Below the pieces are notes generated by a model. It was not told the origin of the DNA. It searched no databases and saw only the letters and a program-made list of their open reading frames with translations. The translations under genes were made by a program, and so were the position numbers. A stretch of DNA of 64,000 nt. It comes from JARRLC01 sp050290865. GTDB lineage: Bacteria > Pseudomonadota > Alphaproteobacteria > Rhizobiales > Rhodomicrobiaceae. Shown here piece by piece: positions 8,518 through 17,253 of the stretch (positions are counted from its first letter, which is position 1; the number at the start of each line of letters is the position of its first letter). The stretch spans positions 1-64,000 of the forward strand of contig JBNKIW010000010.1 in the NCBI GenBank assembly GCA_050290865.1, in the 5' to 3' direction.

Positions 8518-9042
8518 ATGCCGCTCTATGAACTCGACGGGTTGGCGCCGGAGTTGCATGAACAGTCATGGGTGGCTCCGGACGCCGTATTGATCGGCCG
8601 GGTGCAACTCGACGAAGATGCGAGCGTGTGGTTCGGCTCGGTGCTGCGCGGGGACAACGAGCTGATCCATATCGGGACAGGCAGCAATGTACAGGATCAC
8701 TGCGTGCTGCACACCGATATGGGGTTTCCGCTCACTCTTGGGGCGGGCTGCACCGTGGGACATGGCGTGACGCTGCACGGCTGCACCATAGGGGACAACA
8801 GCCTGATCGGCATTGGGGCGGTCATTCTCAATGGCGCGCGGATCGGGCGGAACTGCCTCATCGGCGCGCATGCGCTTGTGACGGAGGGGAAGGAGATCCC
8901 CGATTGCTCCCTTGTCATGGGTTCACCCGGCCGGGTCGTTCGTCAGCTCGGAGACGCGGCGACGGAGGCGCTGAAGCAACCTGCGCTGCGCTACCGGGAG
9001 AACTGGCGGCGCTACGCCAAGGGGCTGGTGCCGCGCTCCTGA
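8518..9042 (+). CDS. Gamma-type carbonic anhydrase family protein
   Basis: A 174-residue left-handed beta-helix protein with hexapeptide repeats (IGTGSNVQD, LGAGCTVGH, IGDNSLIGI, IGRNCLIGA). The three metal-binding His of the family appear as H65 (VLHTD), H82 (VGHG) and H87 (TLHG). Members hydrate CO2 or act as YrdA/PaaY-like proteins of uncertain substrate. ATG 8518 follows AGGGACGG; an in-frame ATG at 8500 is the alternative. It follows smc across a repeat-bearing gap, so is probably transcribed separately. Confidence 0.9.
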   Translation: MPLYELDGLAPELHEQSWVAPDAVLIGRVQLDEDASVWFGSVLRGDNELIHIGTGSNVQDHCVLHTDMGFPLTLGAGCTVGHGVTLHGCTIGDNSLIGIGAVILNGARIGRNCLIGAHALVTEGKEIPDCSLVMGSPGRVVRQLGDAATEALKQPALRYRENWRRYAKGLVPRS

Positions 9043-9120
9043 GATACCTGCAATCGGTACTGTTCCCAACCACGACAGTGGGGAGAACGAGAGAGGACCA
9101 GGAACGGCGCAAGAACAGGT

Positions 9121-9152
9121 GCGAGCCGGCGCTGGGGGAAACGCCGGCTCGC
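9121..9152. terminator. Perfect 11-bp hairpin between convergent genes
   Basis: GCGAGCCGGCG (9121-9131) pairs fully with CGCCGGCTCGC (9142-9152) across a 10-nt loop. It lies between the convergent carbonic anhydrase-like and cysteine peptidase genes, where a shared transcription terminator is expected. There is no uridine tract on either side, so termination may be weak or need a factor. Confidence 0.5.
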
Positions 9153-9228
9153 TCACGAGCCCGGATGGGCAGGATATGAGGGGGCAAGGGGCTCCGGGCC
9201 CGGAATCCGTTGGTTGCTTTAGTCCTCC

Positions 9229-9879
9229 CTATTTTCTGGCGTCGGTGCCAGCCGCAGCGACTGCCGGACCATGCTTGGCCGGAAGGAGCGAGTCCCAACG
9301 GCGCGGGTCAACGGCTGACTGGCGCTTGATGTAAGTATAGGGAGTCTGCTTCCACCTCCTGACATGTGAATTCTTGTTGTCGAGAACAAAGTCGCCTTTG
9401 TCGGTGCGAACGGTAAGGACCGCGTGACCCTCGCCATTTTCGTCGCGCACGACCGTGATCAGCAGGGTGCTCATCGGCCAGCCAAGTTCTGTGAGCCTGC
9501 GCTGTTTGAGGAGGACGTAGTCCTCACAGTCGCCCTTGCCGCTCAAGGGAAAGGTCCAACGCTCGATCTCGTGATACTGGTCCATGTCACTCATCGGTTT
9601 GATGCTCTGGTTCACTCCTTTGTTGACAGCTTTTAGTTCGCGCCACTTGCGGCCCGAAAGTCTCACTTCCGCTGCCCCGCTGTTGCGAGGCAGACAGTCA
9701 TCCGGGTAGTTCGCGCAGAAGACGATGTAGCCCACCGGTGGCTCGGCGGAGCCCTGAACCCGCATCTGCGCAAAGGACGTCGTCGCTTTCACTGCGATCC
9801 CTCGCGCGTTGGCGCCTTGGGAAATGCAGTAGGCGACACCACCTAGTAGTAAAGCCGTCAGCCAGAATCTCATCGACAT
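9229..9879 (-). CDS. Transglutaminase-like cysteine peptidase (BTLCP/DUF920)
   Basis: A 216-residue secreted protein with a signal peptide (residues 1-26, ending ANA-R). The catalytic triad of bacterial transglutaminase-like cysteine proteinases is visible: C118 in GKGDCEDY, H152 in GEGHAVL and D167 in VLDNKN. The family includes LapG, which releases adhesins from the cell surface, but alphaproteobacteria carry many stand-alone relatives of unknown substrate. No lapD-like diguanylate-binding partner and no large adhesin gene is nearby, so the target is open. A long AT-rich leader region lies upstream. Confidence 0.87.
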   Translation of the reverse strand: MSMRFWLTALLLGGVAYCISQGANARGIAVKATTSFAQMRVQGSAEPPVGYIVFCANYPDDCLPRNSGAAEVRLSGRKWRELKAVNKGVNQSIKPMSDMDQYHEIERWTFPLSGKGDCEDYVLLKQRRLTELGWPMSTLLITVVRDENGEGHAVLTVRTDKGDFVLDNKNSHVRRWKQTPYTYIKRQSAVDPRRWDSLLPAKHGPAVAAAGTDARK

Positions 9880-10553
9880 CTCCTCGTGCTCCGCGGAGAT
9901 CGTCGCAAAAGAGTTCTTACAGTCCGATAAACTGGGAAAATATTTTCTCTATTTATTTTCGTATTATTCATGAGCACGACAGACAACGTTTGATTACCTT
10001 AATTATGACTTGCGATGTACATTATGAGTTATTAAAAATCGAAGTAATATTTCCCCGGCTCAGCCGCTGCCAACGCCTTCCGTCCAACGCACCACGGCGC
10101 GAAAGCGCCCCGCCTGCGACCGGGTGGTGGTCGGCAGCGTTTGCGGTGCAATTTGTGGGGAGGCCGTCTGCAGGCGCAGCGCGAATTGCGGCTGGAACAC
10201 AACAACACCCCACACGTCCCCGAAAAAACCGAGGCCCGCATGAGGCAAAGCACTTTTGCTGGAACCGTACCGACACAACATCGCAGCAACCTGAGCGTAC
10301 ATATATTCTGACACACAACCAGCCTAGAAAGTGCCCTGTCCGGCGCATGAGGGCAACTAAAAGTTGCTAATATCAGGCATGCACACCCGGAGTTTTCCAC
10401 TGCTCTGTTGTCCATGACGAGACGGGTGCGGCGGGGAGCCCGGAATCAAGGGACTTGATGATCGCGACAAAAAGCCGCATCATGCGATCTTGTGCAGATG
10501 AGAATGAACAGCGATAGCAGCGCGCGGCCCGGCGGGCCGCATTGGGAGGTGCC
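9880..10553. other. AT-rich intergenic region with no clear gene
   Basis: About 670 bases between two divergent genes. The part at roughly 9935-10060 is much more AT-rich than its surroundings and probably carries the promoters for the peptidase gene. The rest returns to high GC and contains small hairpins, such as GGCGCgaaaGCGCC near 10090. Frames on both strands here have no recognisable motifs and no convincing start sites. Confidence 0.4.
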
Positions 10554-10985
10554 ATGAACGTAGCCAGTATCCTGAAGGAAAAGGGGCAGACGGTCGTGAC
10601 AGTAAAGCCGGATGCCACGGTGAGGGAGGCGACGGAACTGCTCGTCGCGAAGAGGATCGGCGCTCTCGTCGTTTGCGACGGCGACCGCTCGGTGGAGGGC
10701 ATCATCTCGGAACGCGATATCGTCCGGATGCTGGGCGAAAACGGCGCCTCAGTGCTGGATATGCCGGTGTCGCGATGTATGACCACGGATGTCGTCACGT
10801 GCACCGAACGCGCCACCGTCAACTGGCTGATGGAAGAAATGACATCGCACCGCTTCCGCCATGTGCCAGTGGTCGAAGGCGGCAAGCTGAGCGGCATCGT
10901 GTCTATCGGTGACGTCGTCAAGCTGCGGCTCGCGGAGTGCGAGCTGGAAGCGGCATCCATGCGCGAATATATCGCGACTGGCTGA
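10554..10985 (+). CDS. CBS-domain pair protein
   Basis: A 143-residue protein made of two CBS motifs (about residues 8-63 and 73-130) and little else. Typical CBS turns are present: VKPDATVREATELL, GALVVCDG, GIISERDIVR, HRFRHVPVV and GIVSIGDVVK. Such stand-alone CBS pairs bind adenine nucleotides and act as energy sensors or regulators of partner enzymes. The partner cannot be told from context. ATG 10554 follows GGGAGGT with ideal spacing, so the in-frame start 12 bases earlier is disfavoured. Confidence 0.92.
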   Translation: MNVASILKEKGQTVVTVKPDATVREATELLVAKRIGALVVCDGDRSVEGIISERDIVRMLGENGASVLDMPVSRCMTTDVVTCTERATVNWLMEEMTSHRFRHVPVVEGGKLSGIVSIGDVVKLRLAECELEAASMREYIATG

Positions 10986-11100
10986 AACCGTGGCGCCCCG
11001 TCCGAAACAGCCCTTCGCCGGGTTCGCACCCCATTTGCCGCGCGCGCAAGCGAACTTGGCGAAGGAAAAGCCGTGCCAAGCCGACTCTGAACAATAACTG

Positions 11101-11748
11101 CTACGAATTCGCGCTTGGCCGTGGTCTGATGGTACGGTTCCACTCGGGATGGAAGTCGTCGCCGGTGATATTCAGCGTCTTCATCTCGGCGTCGCTGATT
11201 TTGATGCTCTTTTCGTAGGTGCGCGTGTCGAGCACGCACTCGTCCCTCAGTCCGGTCTTCGTCGTTGTGGCGCCGATCAATCCGACGATAGCGAGGCGAT
11301 CGGTCAGCGGGCGGCCACGCCAGTTTTGCGGGATGTGGCAGAACAGACGGTGCTCGATCTTGTTGCACCTGGAGGTGCCGGGCGGAGAGTGGTGGACGTG
11401 GAGCACGAGCCCTGTTTCATCGGCGAGCCTCTGCAACTCGGTGTTCCAGAGACGCACGCGCGCACCGTTCGAGCCGCCGCAATCCGCCGTGATCGTCAGT
11501 TCGCGCGCCTGTGGATAGCGCCCGCGCCCCATGCGCGAAAACCAGAGTGAGCGCTTGCCGCTCACGATAAACGGTCGCTTTGTGCGGATGGACACTACGG
11601 CGAACTCGGCGGTATCGCAGGTAATCCCGACGCTGACGAACTCGGCATCGGCCTCGCTCACCGCCTTGCGCCCGTCCTCACCACGATTGATAGTCGAGCG
11701 GGCAAGCCCAGTGATTTCCGCCACAATCGCAAGCCCCCCGCGCGGCAT
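11101..11748 (-). pseudogene. ISAzo13-family transposase remnant with internal deletion
   Basis: An uninterrupted frame with ISAzo13-type (DDE, 'Rhodopirellula transposase') signatures: VGITCDTAEFAV, ITADCGGSNGARVRLW, LQRLADETGL, HHSPPGTSRCNKIEHRLF, NWRGRPL and LIGATTTKTGL. Only about 215 residues remain, about half the usual size. A helix-turn-helix-like start (GGLAIVAEITGLARSTI) joins directly to the catalytic core, and the part carrying the first acidic catalytic residue is lost. It keeps an open frame but should not be active. It lies just upstream of the RND efflux genes, which may therefore have moved here or been left with an altered promoter. Confidence 0.75.
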
Positions 11749-11850
11749 GTGCGTCGAAGTGGGGTAGGGCTGCGAAAAATTCCTACCGGCTCGTTACAAT
11801 TGGTTGCTTAGTGATGTAGTCTGGCTCGCCTTGACGACGATGGGGAGACG

Positions 11851-12972
11851 ATGAAGAGCCGTTTTGCGTTGTGGAAACAGCTCTTGCTGATCGCCGCCCT
11901 TCTGGGGGGAAGCTATGGCGTTCTGCGTCTGGCCGGCGTCATTGACACGGCAGGCGGCCTCCTCAGCAAAGAAAATCAGAGCCGAAAGCTGCGCGGTCCC
12001 GGCGGCAGCGTGCCTGTCATTGTCAAGCCGGTGAAGCTAAGTAGGGCGGTCGATAATATCCAGGCCATTGGCGATGGCGTAGCCAAGCGGTCCATTACGC
12101 TCTTTCCCAAGGTCTCCGGCATGGTCTCTCAGATTGATTTCAGAGCGGGCCGGCCTGTCAGGGCTGGCGATGTCATCGTCCGGCTGGACGACGCGCAAGA
12201 GCAAATTGCGGTACGCCTTGCCGAAGAGAAACTTGCCGAGGCGCGCCGCACGCTGAAGCGCAATCTGGGGCTTCTGCCCAAGAAGGCGGTGGCTACGGCT
12301 ACGGTCGATACTATGCGAACCGCCGCGAAAACCGCCGAACTGGAATTGCAAAAGGCCAGGCAAACGCTTGCCGACCGAAGCATCGTTGCCCCTTTTGACG
12401 GTGTTCTCGGCACCCCGCAGGTCGAGCTGGGCGACCGCGTTTCCGAAACCTCCGCCATCGCTTCGCTTGATGATCGCAGCATGATCGTGGTCGAATTCGA
12501 GGTGCCCGAAATGTATCTCAACCGGCTGTCGCTCGGACATAAAATCGATGCCGCGAGCGCCGGTTTTCCCGGTCCGCACTTCACTGGGAAGCTCATCGAA
12601 ATCGACAGCCGCATCGACAAGGTGACCCGCTCGGTCAGTGTTCGCGCCGAACTGCCTAATCCGGAGGACCGTTTGCGCGCGGGGATGTCCTTCATGGTGT
12701 CGCTGACCCTTACGGGAGAGAAATATCCGATGGTCGCGGAACTGGCGCTGCTTTGGGAACGCGACGGCGCTTATGTCTGGCGGGTGACGAACGGGAAAGC
12801 GGAGAAGGTAAAAGTGTCCGTGGTCAAGCGTGTGGCGGGCCGCATTCTGGTTGATGGCGATCTTGCGGAAGGACAACGCGTCGTCGTGGAAGGAACGCAG
12901 CGCCTGCGTCCCGGGCGGCGTGTCCGTTTCGATACGCCGCAATCCGTGAACGAAGGCAAGGCCGGATTATGA
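11851..12972 (+). CDS. RND efflux periplasmic adaptor (membrane fusion protein)
   Basis: A 373-residue adaptor linking an inner-membrane RND pump to the outer membrane. It starts with a short charged N-terminus and one hydrophobic segment (about residues 10-30). A lipoyl/barrel-sandwich half (ITLFPKVSGMVSQIDF) and a coiled hairpin (about 120-175) follow, then the second half-motif (IVAPFDGVLG) and a beta-barrel/membrane-proximal domain. It overlaps the permease gene by 4 bases (ATGA), so the two are translationally coupled. No TolC-type gene or regulator is adjacent. Substrate unknown. Confidence 0.93.
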   Translation: MKSRFALWKQLLLIAALLGGSYGVLRLAGVIDTAGGLLSKENQSRKLRGPGGSVPVIVKPVKLSRAVDNIQAIGDGVAKRSITLFPKVSGMVSQIDFRAGRPVRAGDVIVRLDDAQEQIAVRLAEEKLAEARRTLKRNLGLLPKKAVATATVDTMRTAAKTAELELQKARQTLADRSIVAPFDGVLGTPQVELGDRVSETSAIASLDDRSMIVVEFEVPEMYLNRLSLGHKIDAASAGFPGPHFTGKLIEIDSRIDKVTRSVSVRAELPNPEDRLRAGMSFMVSLTLTGEKYPMVAELALLWERDGAYVWRVTNGKAEKVKVSVVKRVAGRILVDGDLAEGQRVVVEGTQRLRPGRRVRFDTPQSVNEGKAGL

Positions 12973-15900
12973 GCGCGAATGCTGACGGTCTTCCGGGGCT
13001 CAGCGTCCGGCGCCCTTATCTGGCGACCGTTCTCAATCTGCTCATTATCATTGCCGGGATCAGCGCTCTTCTGGGGATCGAAGTGCGTGAGCTTCCCGAT
13101 GTTGACCGCCCCATTGTCATGGTTCGCGCCAACTATCCCGGCGGCTCTCCGGAAACGATCGACTCCGAAGTGACCAGCGTTCTCGAGCGCGCCGTCGCCC
13201 GCGTCAACGGCGTGAAAGCCGTGCGCTCCTCCAGCGAAGAGAACAATTTGCGAATCCGCGCGGAGTTCAGCCCTTCGGCCGATTTGATCGATGCTGCCAA
13301 TGATGTGCGCGAAGCCGTCTCCCGCGCGGAACGCAAATTGCCCGATGGCGTCGAAAATCTCACCGTCATCAAAGCCGACGACGATGCGCGCCCCATCCTG
13401 CGGCTCGCGGTCACCAGCGGTACGCTTCCTATCGAAGAGGTCACGCGCGTTGTCGAAGAAGAGATCGTTCCGGAATTGACTGCGGTCAACGGGGTTGCCG
13501 ACGCGCGGCTCTTCGGCGATCGCAAGCGCGTGCTGCGCGTCGTGGTCGATCCGAACCGGCTTGCCGCTCACGGCCTGTCGATCCGCGATGTGTCCAATCT
13601 GCTCGCCAATGCACGCTATGATGTGCCGGCGGGAAGCTTCCAGTCCGCCAGTTTGGAAGTGCTTGTCCGCGCCAATGCATCGGTTACGACCCCCACCGGG
13701 ATCAAGGCCCTGCAGATCAAGCCCGATGTCAGGCTTGCCGATGTGGCAGATGTCCATTTCGGACCGGCGGATGAAGTCTCGCGGGTCCGGCTCAATGGCC
13801 GCAGCGTGATCAGTGTCGGCATTGTCCGTCAGGCGAAATCGAATACGGTGTCGATCTCGGAAGGCGTGCGCGATGCCGTCAAGCGCCTGAATGCGCGGCT
13901 GAAAAACGTCACCATCACCGTGACGTCCGACGATGCCGTCTTCATCAAAGGTGCGATCCGGGAGGTGGTCACTTCGCTGGGGCTGGCAACGCTCATCGTG
14001 ATCGCGGTGATCTGGCTGTTCATCGGACGCTTCCGGGCGACGCTGGTGCCCGCAGCAACCATGCCGGTCGCCCTGATCGGGGCGGTGGCGCTGCTTTGGA
14101 TGTTCGGCTTTTCCATCAATCTGATCACGCTGCTGGCGCTGGTGCTGGCGACCGGCCTCGTCGTGGACGATGCCATCGTCGTGCTTGAGAACATTCAGCG
14201 CTGTCAGATGCAGGGCATGGGCGCGAAGGCCGCCGCCGTGATCGGTACGAGGCAGGTCTTTTTTGCCGTTATCGCGACCACCGCAACGCTGGTCGCCGTT
14301 TTCGTGCCGATTTCGTTTTTGCCGAGCACCGCCGGACGGCTGTTCCGCGAATTCGGCTTCATGCTGGCGGCAACGGTGTGTATCTCGTCTTTTGTCGCGC
14401 TGAGCCTTTGCCCGCTGATCGCGTCGCGCCTGCCGCTCACCGGCGATGGCCGGCAACGCACTTTCGGTCTCGCTAGTCTGGGCGCGCTGCTTCAAAGGGC
14501 ATATTCCGGGGTGCTGGTCCCCATACTCGCAGCGCCGCTGGTGGCTTTGGCCGTTGCCTGCGCCATGGGTGTGTTCGCACTGATCCTGTTCCGGGGGCTT
14601 GGCGAAGAACTGGTGCCGCAGGAGGATCGCGGGCTGATCTCCGTCCGCATGACCGCGCCGGACGGCATCGGGCTCGATTATATGGACCTGCAGGTCGAGA
14701 AGGCCGAACAGATTTTCAAGCCGCTTTTGGAACGCGGCGATGTCGATAGTCTGTATTCCGTCACGGGACGATATGATTTCAATCGCGGCCAGATCGATGC
14801 ATCGCTGCGCCCCTGGGGTGAAAGAACGGTGACGCAGCAGGAGCTTGAAGCGACCTTGCGTAAGCCGCTGTCTGAAATTCCGGGTGCCGTCAGCCGGGTC
14901 AGGCGCGGCAATAGTCTTGGCCTCAGACACGGTGGTGGTGGGTTAAGTTTTGCGCTGACCGGCAGCAATTATGCGGAGATCGCTGCCGCATCCGATGATT
15001 TCGTCAATAGTCTCGAAGAGAACATTTCGGGTGTTACCAATCTGCGGATCGAGTATCAGGCGACCCAGCCGCAGATTTCCATGAAGATCGACCGTGAACG
15101 TGCGTCGAACCTCGGTGTAAGCATTGCCGATCTTGCGAGCACCATCCGGGTGCTGGTGGACGGTTATGAGGTCGGCGAGCTGACCGTCGATGATCGCGCC
15201 GTACCGATCATTCTGCAATCGTCAGCCGGCTCCGTTACGGCGCCGTCCGATCTGGGCAATCTTTATGTGCGGTCTCAGGCCGGAAAACTCGTCCCGCTCA
15301 TTCAGATGGTTTCCTTCAAGCAGGAGGGCGTTGCGGCCGAACTCGACCGGAGTGCGCAGCGCCGTGCGATCGAAATCAATGCGGATGTCTCGCCGGATTT
15401 CCCATTGCGCGAGGCGGTGGACGCCGTAAGAAACCTCGCCGAAACCAAGCTGCCCGCCGGGATCGGCCTGTTGTTTTTGGGCGAGGCCGCCACGCTTGAG
15501 GAAACCTCGCACGATATCGCCATTACTTTCGCCATCGCACTGCTGGTGGTGTTTCTCGTGCTTGTTGCGCAATTCGAGAGCCTGACCAGTGCGTCGGTGA
15601 TCATGATCACGGTGCCATTCGGCATGGCGGCTGCCGTCTACGCGCTGTTCCTGACCGGGGCGACGCTCAACATTTACAGCCAGATCGGGATTCTGATGCT
15701 CGTAGGGATCATGGCCAAGAACGGCATTCTCATGGTCGAATTCGCCGATCAGCTGCGCGACCGGGGGGCGAGCGTGGTCGAGGCTGCGCATGAGGCCGCA
15801 AGCGTCCGTCTGCGCCCTATTGTCATGACCATGGTTTCCACGGTTTTTGCGGCGCTGCCACTCATTTTGAGCGGCGGTCCCGGTTCGGAATCGCGCGCGG

Positions 15901-16073
15901 CAATCGGGTGGGTGGTTTTCGGCGGCCTGGGACTGGCGGCGGTGTTCACGCTGTTTCTGACGCCTGCGGTGTATGTGCTCATTGCTTGGATGTCGAAACC
16001 ACGCACAAGTGCTTCTGACGAACTGGGCAGACAGATGCGCGAAGCTGAAAAGAAGTCTGTCGGCGGGTATTAG
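12969..16073 (+). CDS. RND efflux transporter permease (AcrB/HAE1-like)
   Basis: A 1034-residue proton-driven inner-membrane pump with the standard two-repeat layout: first membrane helix near residue 15, two large periplasmic loops, and two helix bundles (about 330-540 and 860-1020). Typical segments include VRANYPGGSPETIDSEVTS, LVLATGLVVDDAIVVLENI with the proton-relay acidic pair, and GIMAKNGILMVEFA. It is coupled to the adaptor upstream. The stop codon touches an IS5-type remnant, but the C-terminus looks normal. Drug, bile or lipid-like substrates are typical; none can be specified. Confidence 0.95.
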   Translation: MSANADGLPGLSVRRPYLATVLNLLIIIAGISALLGIEVRELPDVDRPIVMVRANYPGGSPETIDSEVTSVLERAVARVNGVKAVRSSSEENNLRIRAEFSPSADLIDAANDVREAVSRAERKLPDGVENLTVIKADDDARPILRLAVTSGTLPIEEVTRVVEEEIVPELTAVNGVADARLFGDRKRVLRVVVDPNRLAAHGLSIRDVSNLLANARYDVPAGSFQSASLEVLVRANASVTTPTGIKALQIKPDVRLADVADVHFGPADEVSRVRLNGRSVISVGIVRQAKSNTVSISEGVRDAVKRLNARLKNVTITVTSDDAVFIKGAIREVVTSLGLATLIVIAVIWLFIGRFRATLVPAATMPVALIGAVALLWMFGFSINLITLLALVLATGLVVDDAIVVLENIQRCQMQGMGAKAAAVIGTRQVFFAVIATTATLVAVFVPISFLPSTAGRLFREFGFMLAATVCISSFVALSLCPLIASRLPLTGDGRQRTFGLASLGALLQRAYSGVLVPILAAPLVALAVACAMGVFALILFRGLGEELVPQEDRGLISVRMTAPDGIGLDYMDLQVEKAEQIFKPLLERGDVDSLYSVTGRYDFNRGQIDASLRPWGERTVTQQELEATLRKPLSEIPGAVSRVRRGNSLGLRHGGGGLSFALTGSNYAEIAAASDDFVNSLEENISGVTNLRIEYQATQPQISMKIDRERASNLGVSIADLASTIRVLVDGYEVGELTVDDRAVPIILQSSAGSVTAPSDLGNLYVRSQAGKLVPLIQMVSFKQEGVAAELDRSAQRRAIEINADVSPDFPLREAVDAVRNLAETKLPAGIGLLFLGEAATLEETSHDIAITFAIALLVVFLVLVAQFESLTSASVIMITVPFGMAAAVYALFLTGATLNIYSQIGILMLVGIMAKNGILMVEFADQLRDRGASVVEAAHEAASVRLRPIVMTMVSTVFAALPLILSGGPGSESRAAIGWVVFGGLGLAAVFTLFLTPAVYVLIAWMSKPRTSASDELGRQMREAEKKSVGGY

Positions 16074-16260
16074 TCGTTCATGCCACCGATATTCAGGATC
16101 GCGATGGCGTCGCCGTTCGGTTTGTATCCGTTTCTGCTCAAGCGCTGCGCTGACGGTGGCTATCAGGGGCCGCAGTTCGGGGGGGGCACCCGGGCGCGTC
16201 GTGGAGCGCGCGAAGGTGGAAATCATCAGGCCCGCGCATTTCTACGCGGGGCCTCGATCC
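16070..16260 (+). pseudogene. IS5-type (IS427-like) transposase fragment
   Basis: Starting at the permease stop codon, one frame reads LVVHATDIQDRDG, matching the catalytic-core start of IS427-group transposases. After a frameshift, another frame reads YPFLLKRCADGGYQGPQF (about 16125-16180), the block with the second catalytic Asp. A third piece reads RAKVEIIRPAHFY (about 16205-16245). The order is right for one decayed gene with at least two frameshifts. Nothing recognisable of the N-terminal or final C-terminal part remains. Confidence 0.7.
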
Positions 16261-17253
16261 GCCCTACGCTGAGAAAGTTTCGCAGGAAGACGAAATGGTG
16301 CCGGAGGGACTCCTATCAAGGCTTCGACGCCCCGAGCCTACCGGCTCAAGGTGAGCGACGCCTGAATCCTGGCGAATGTGGCCACGAAAGCCCAAAACGC
16401 TACATCCACATTTCCAGCCAATCCCGCGACGGCATCGCATTCCAACGGAACCAATTCTCTACTCGCGCCCCCGCGCCCCCGCATCCACGGCGATGCTGCG
16501 CGCTGGGGCGGTTAGGGAAAGGGGTTTCTTCGGCGTTTCATGACAAGAACACAATAATACCTGGAATATTCCTTATTTATGAGTCGAGCTAGCTGCTATA
16601 TAAGTAATGTATATCTTGCGTCGGCAGAACTATTTGGGACGGGCGCGCGGCGATATCGGAGCGGGATGGGAAAGCCGGAGGCGTGAACTGTAGAACTCTT
16701 CTTCCCAACCACATCATTGCGAAATTATGAATTAAGAACTAGGGGAAAACCAGCGGATAGACTAGGGGTGCGAATATTTTATTGCGTGAGAATTTCGGCT
16801 GAGATGAGAGATAGGCGTGGCGTCCAGGGCTTTGGACAACTAGACGCCACGCACCAAAGTTTGCTCCATCGTAGGCCCTGCGCAATATTTATCAGCAAGG
16901 CACTCGCATGTTTGGCAATTTCCTGCAGTAATCAAAGCAGTATCTCAGATGTCATCGTTATATTCTAGACTCTACCCCGGTGCTGACGAAAACTCATCCC
17001 TCAAAAAGGGCTGTGAATATTTTTCCCGATTATGCTGTGGCAATCTTGCCCTAGGGAAGACTACGTAATAGCCGCGGGCAGGTCATTTACCCGTCCGTTT
17101 CCGGTAGTTGACGTCTTCCACGCGATAAACGCGGGCTGCCTTGAGAGCCGTCCGGCGCCTCGATGAGCCGCCAAGCTGGCGGAGCGGACGAGCGGGTTAT
17201 ACACGCCTGCCGGCACGCTATGGTATCATGCCGGGAATGGGGGACGGCAGGAT
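16261..17253. other. Decayed AT-rich intergenic DNA
   Basis: Roughly 1 kb without a supportable gene. Between about 16540 and 17050 the base composition is clearly more AT-rich than the flanking core genes, as expected of foreign or degraded DNA. It contains one strong palindrome (listed separately). The short frames here show no motifs I recognise. Confidence 0.4.
16815..16852. repeat. Perfect 10-bp inverted repeat in AT-rich DNA
   Basis: GCGTGGCGTC (16815-16824) pairs exactly with GACGCCACGC (16843-16852) around an 18-nt loop. Inside it, GTCCA and TGGAC can form an alternative shorter hairpin. The GC-rich stem stands out in an AT-rich stretch. It may be a structured RNA element, an IS end or a protein site; no gene next to it explains it. 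Confidence 0.55.

Noticed and set aside
10373..11368. 331-codon minus-strand frame across the CBS gene and part of the transposase remnant
   Set aside because: It spans two features with clear coding evidence in other frames and shows no recognisable protein pattern.
12771..14930. Very long minus-strand open frame opposite the RND permease genes
   Set aside because: It mirrors the codon pattern of the real plus-strand genes, is rich in His/Arg/Asp/Gln low-complexity text and has no domain signal.
16717..16968. Possible 83-residue gene in the AT-rich gap
   Set aside because: No recognisable motif or start site, and it overlaps the strong palindrome at 16815-16852.
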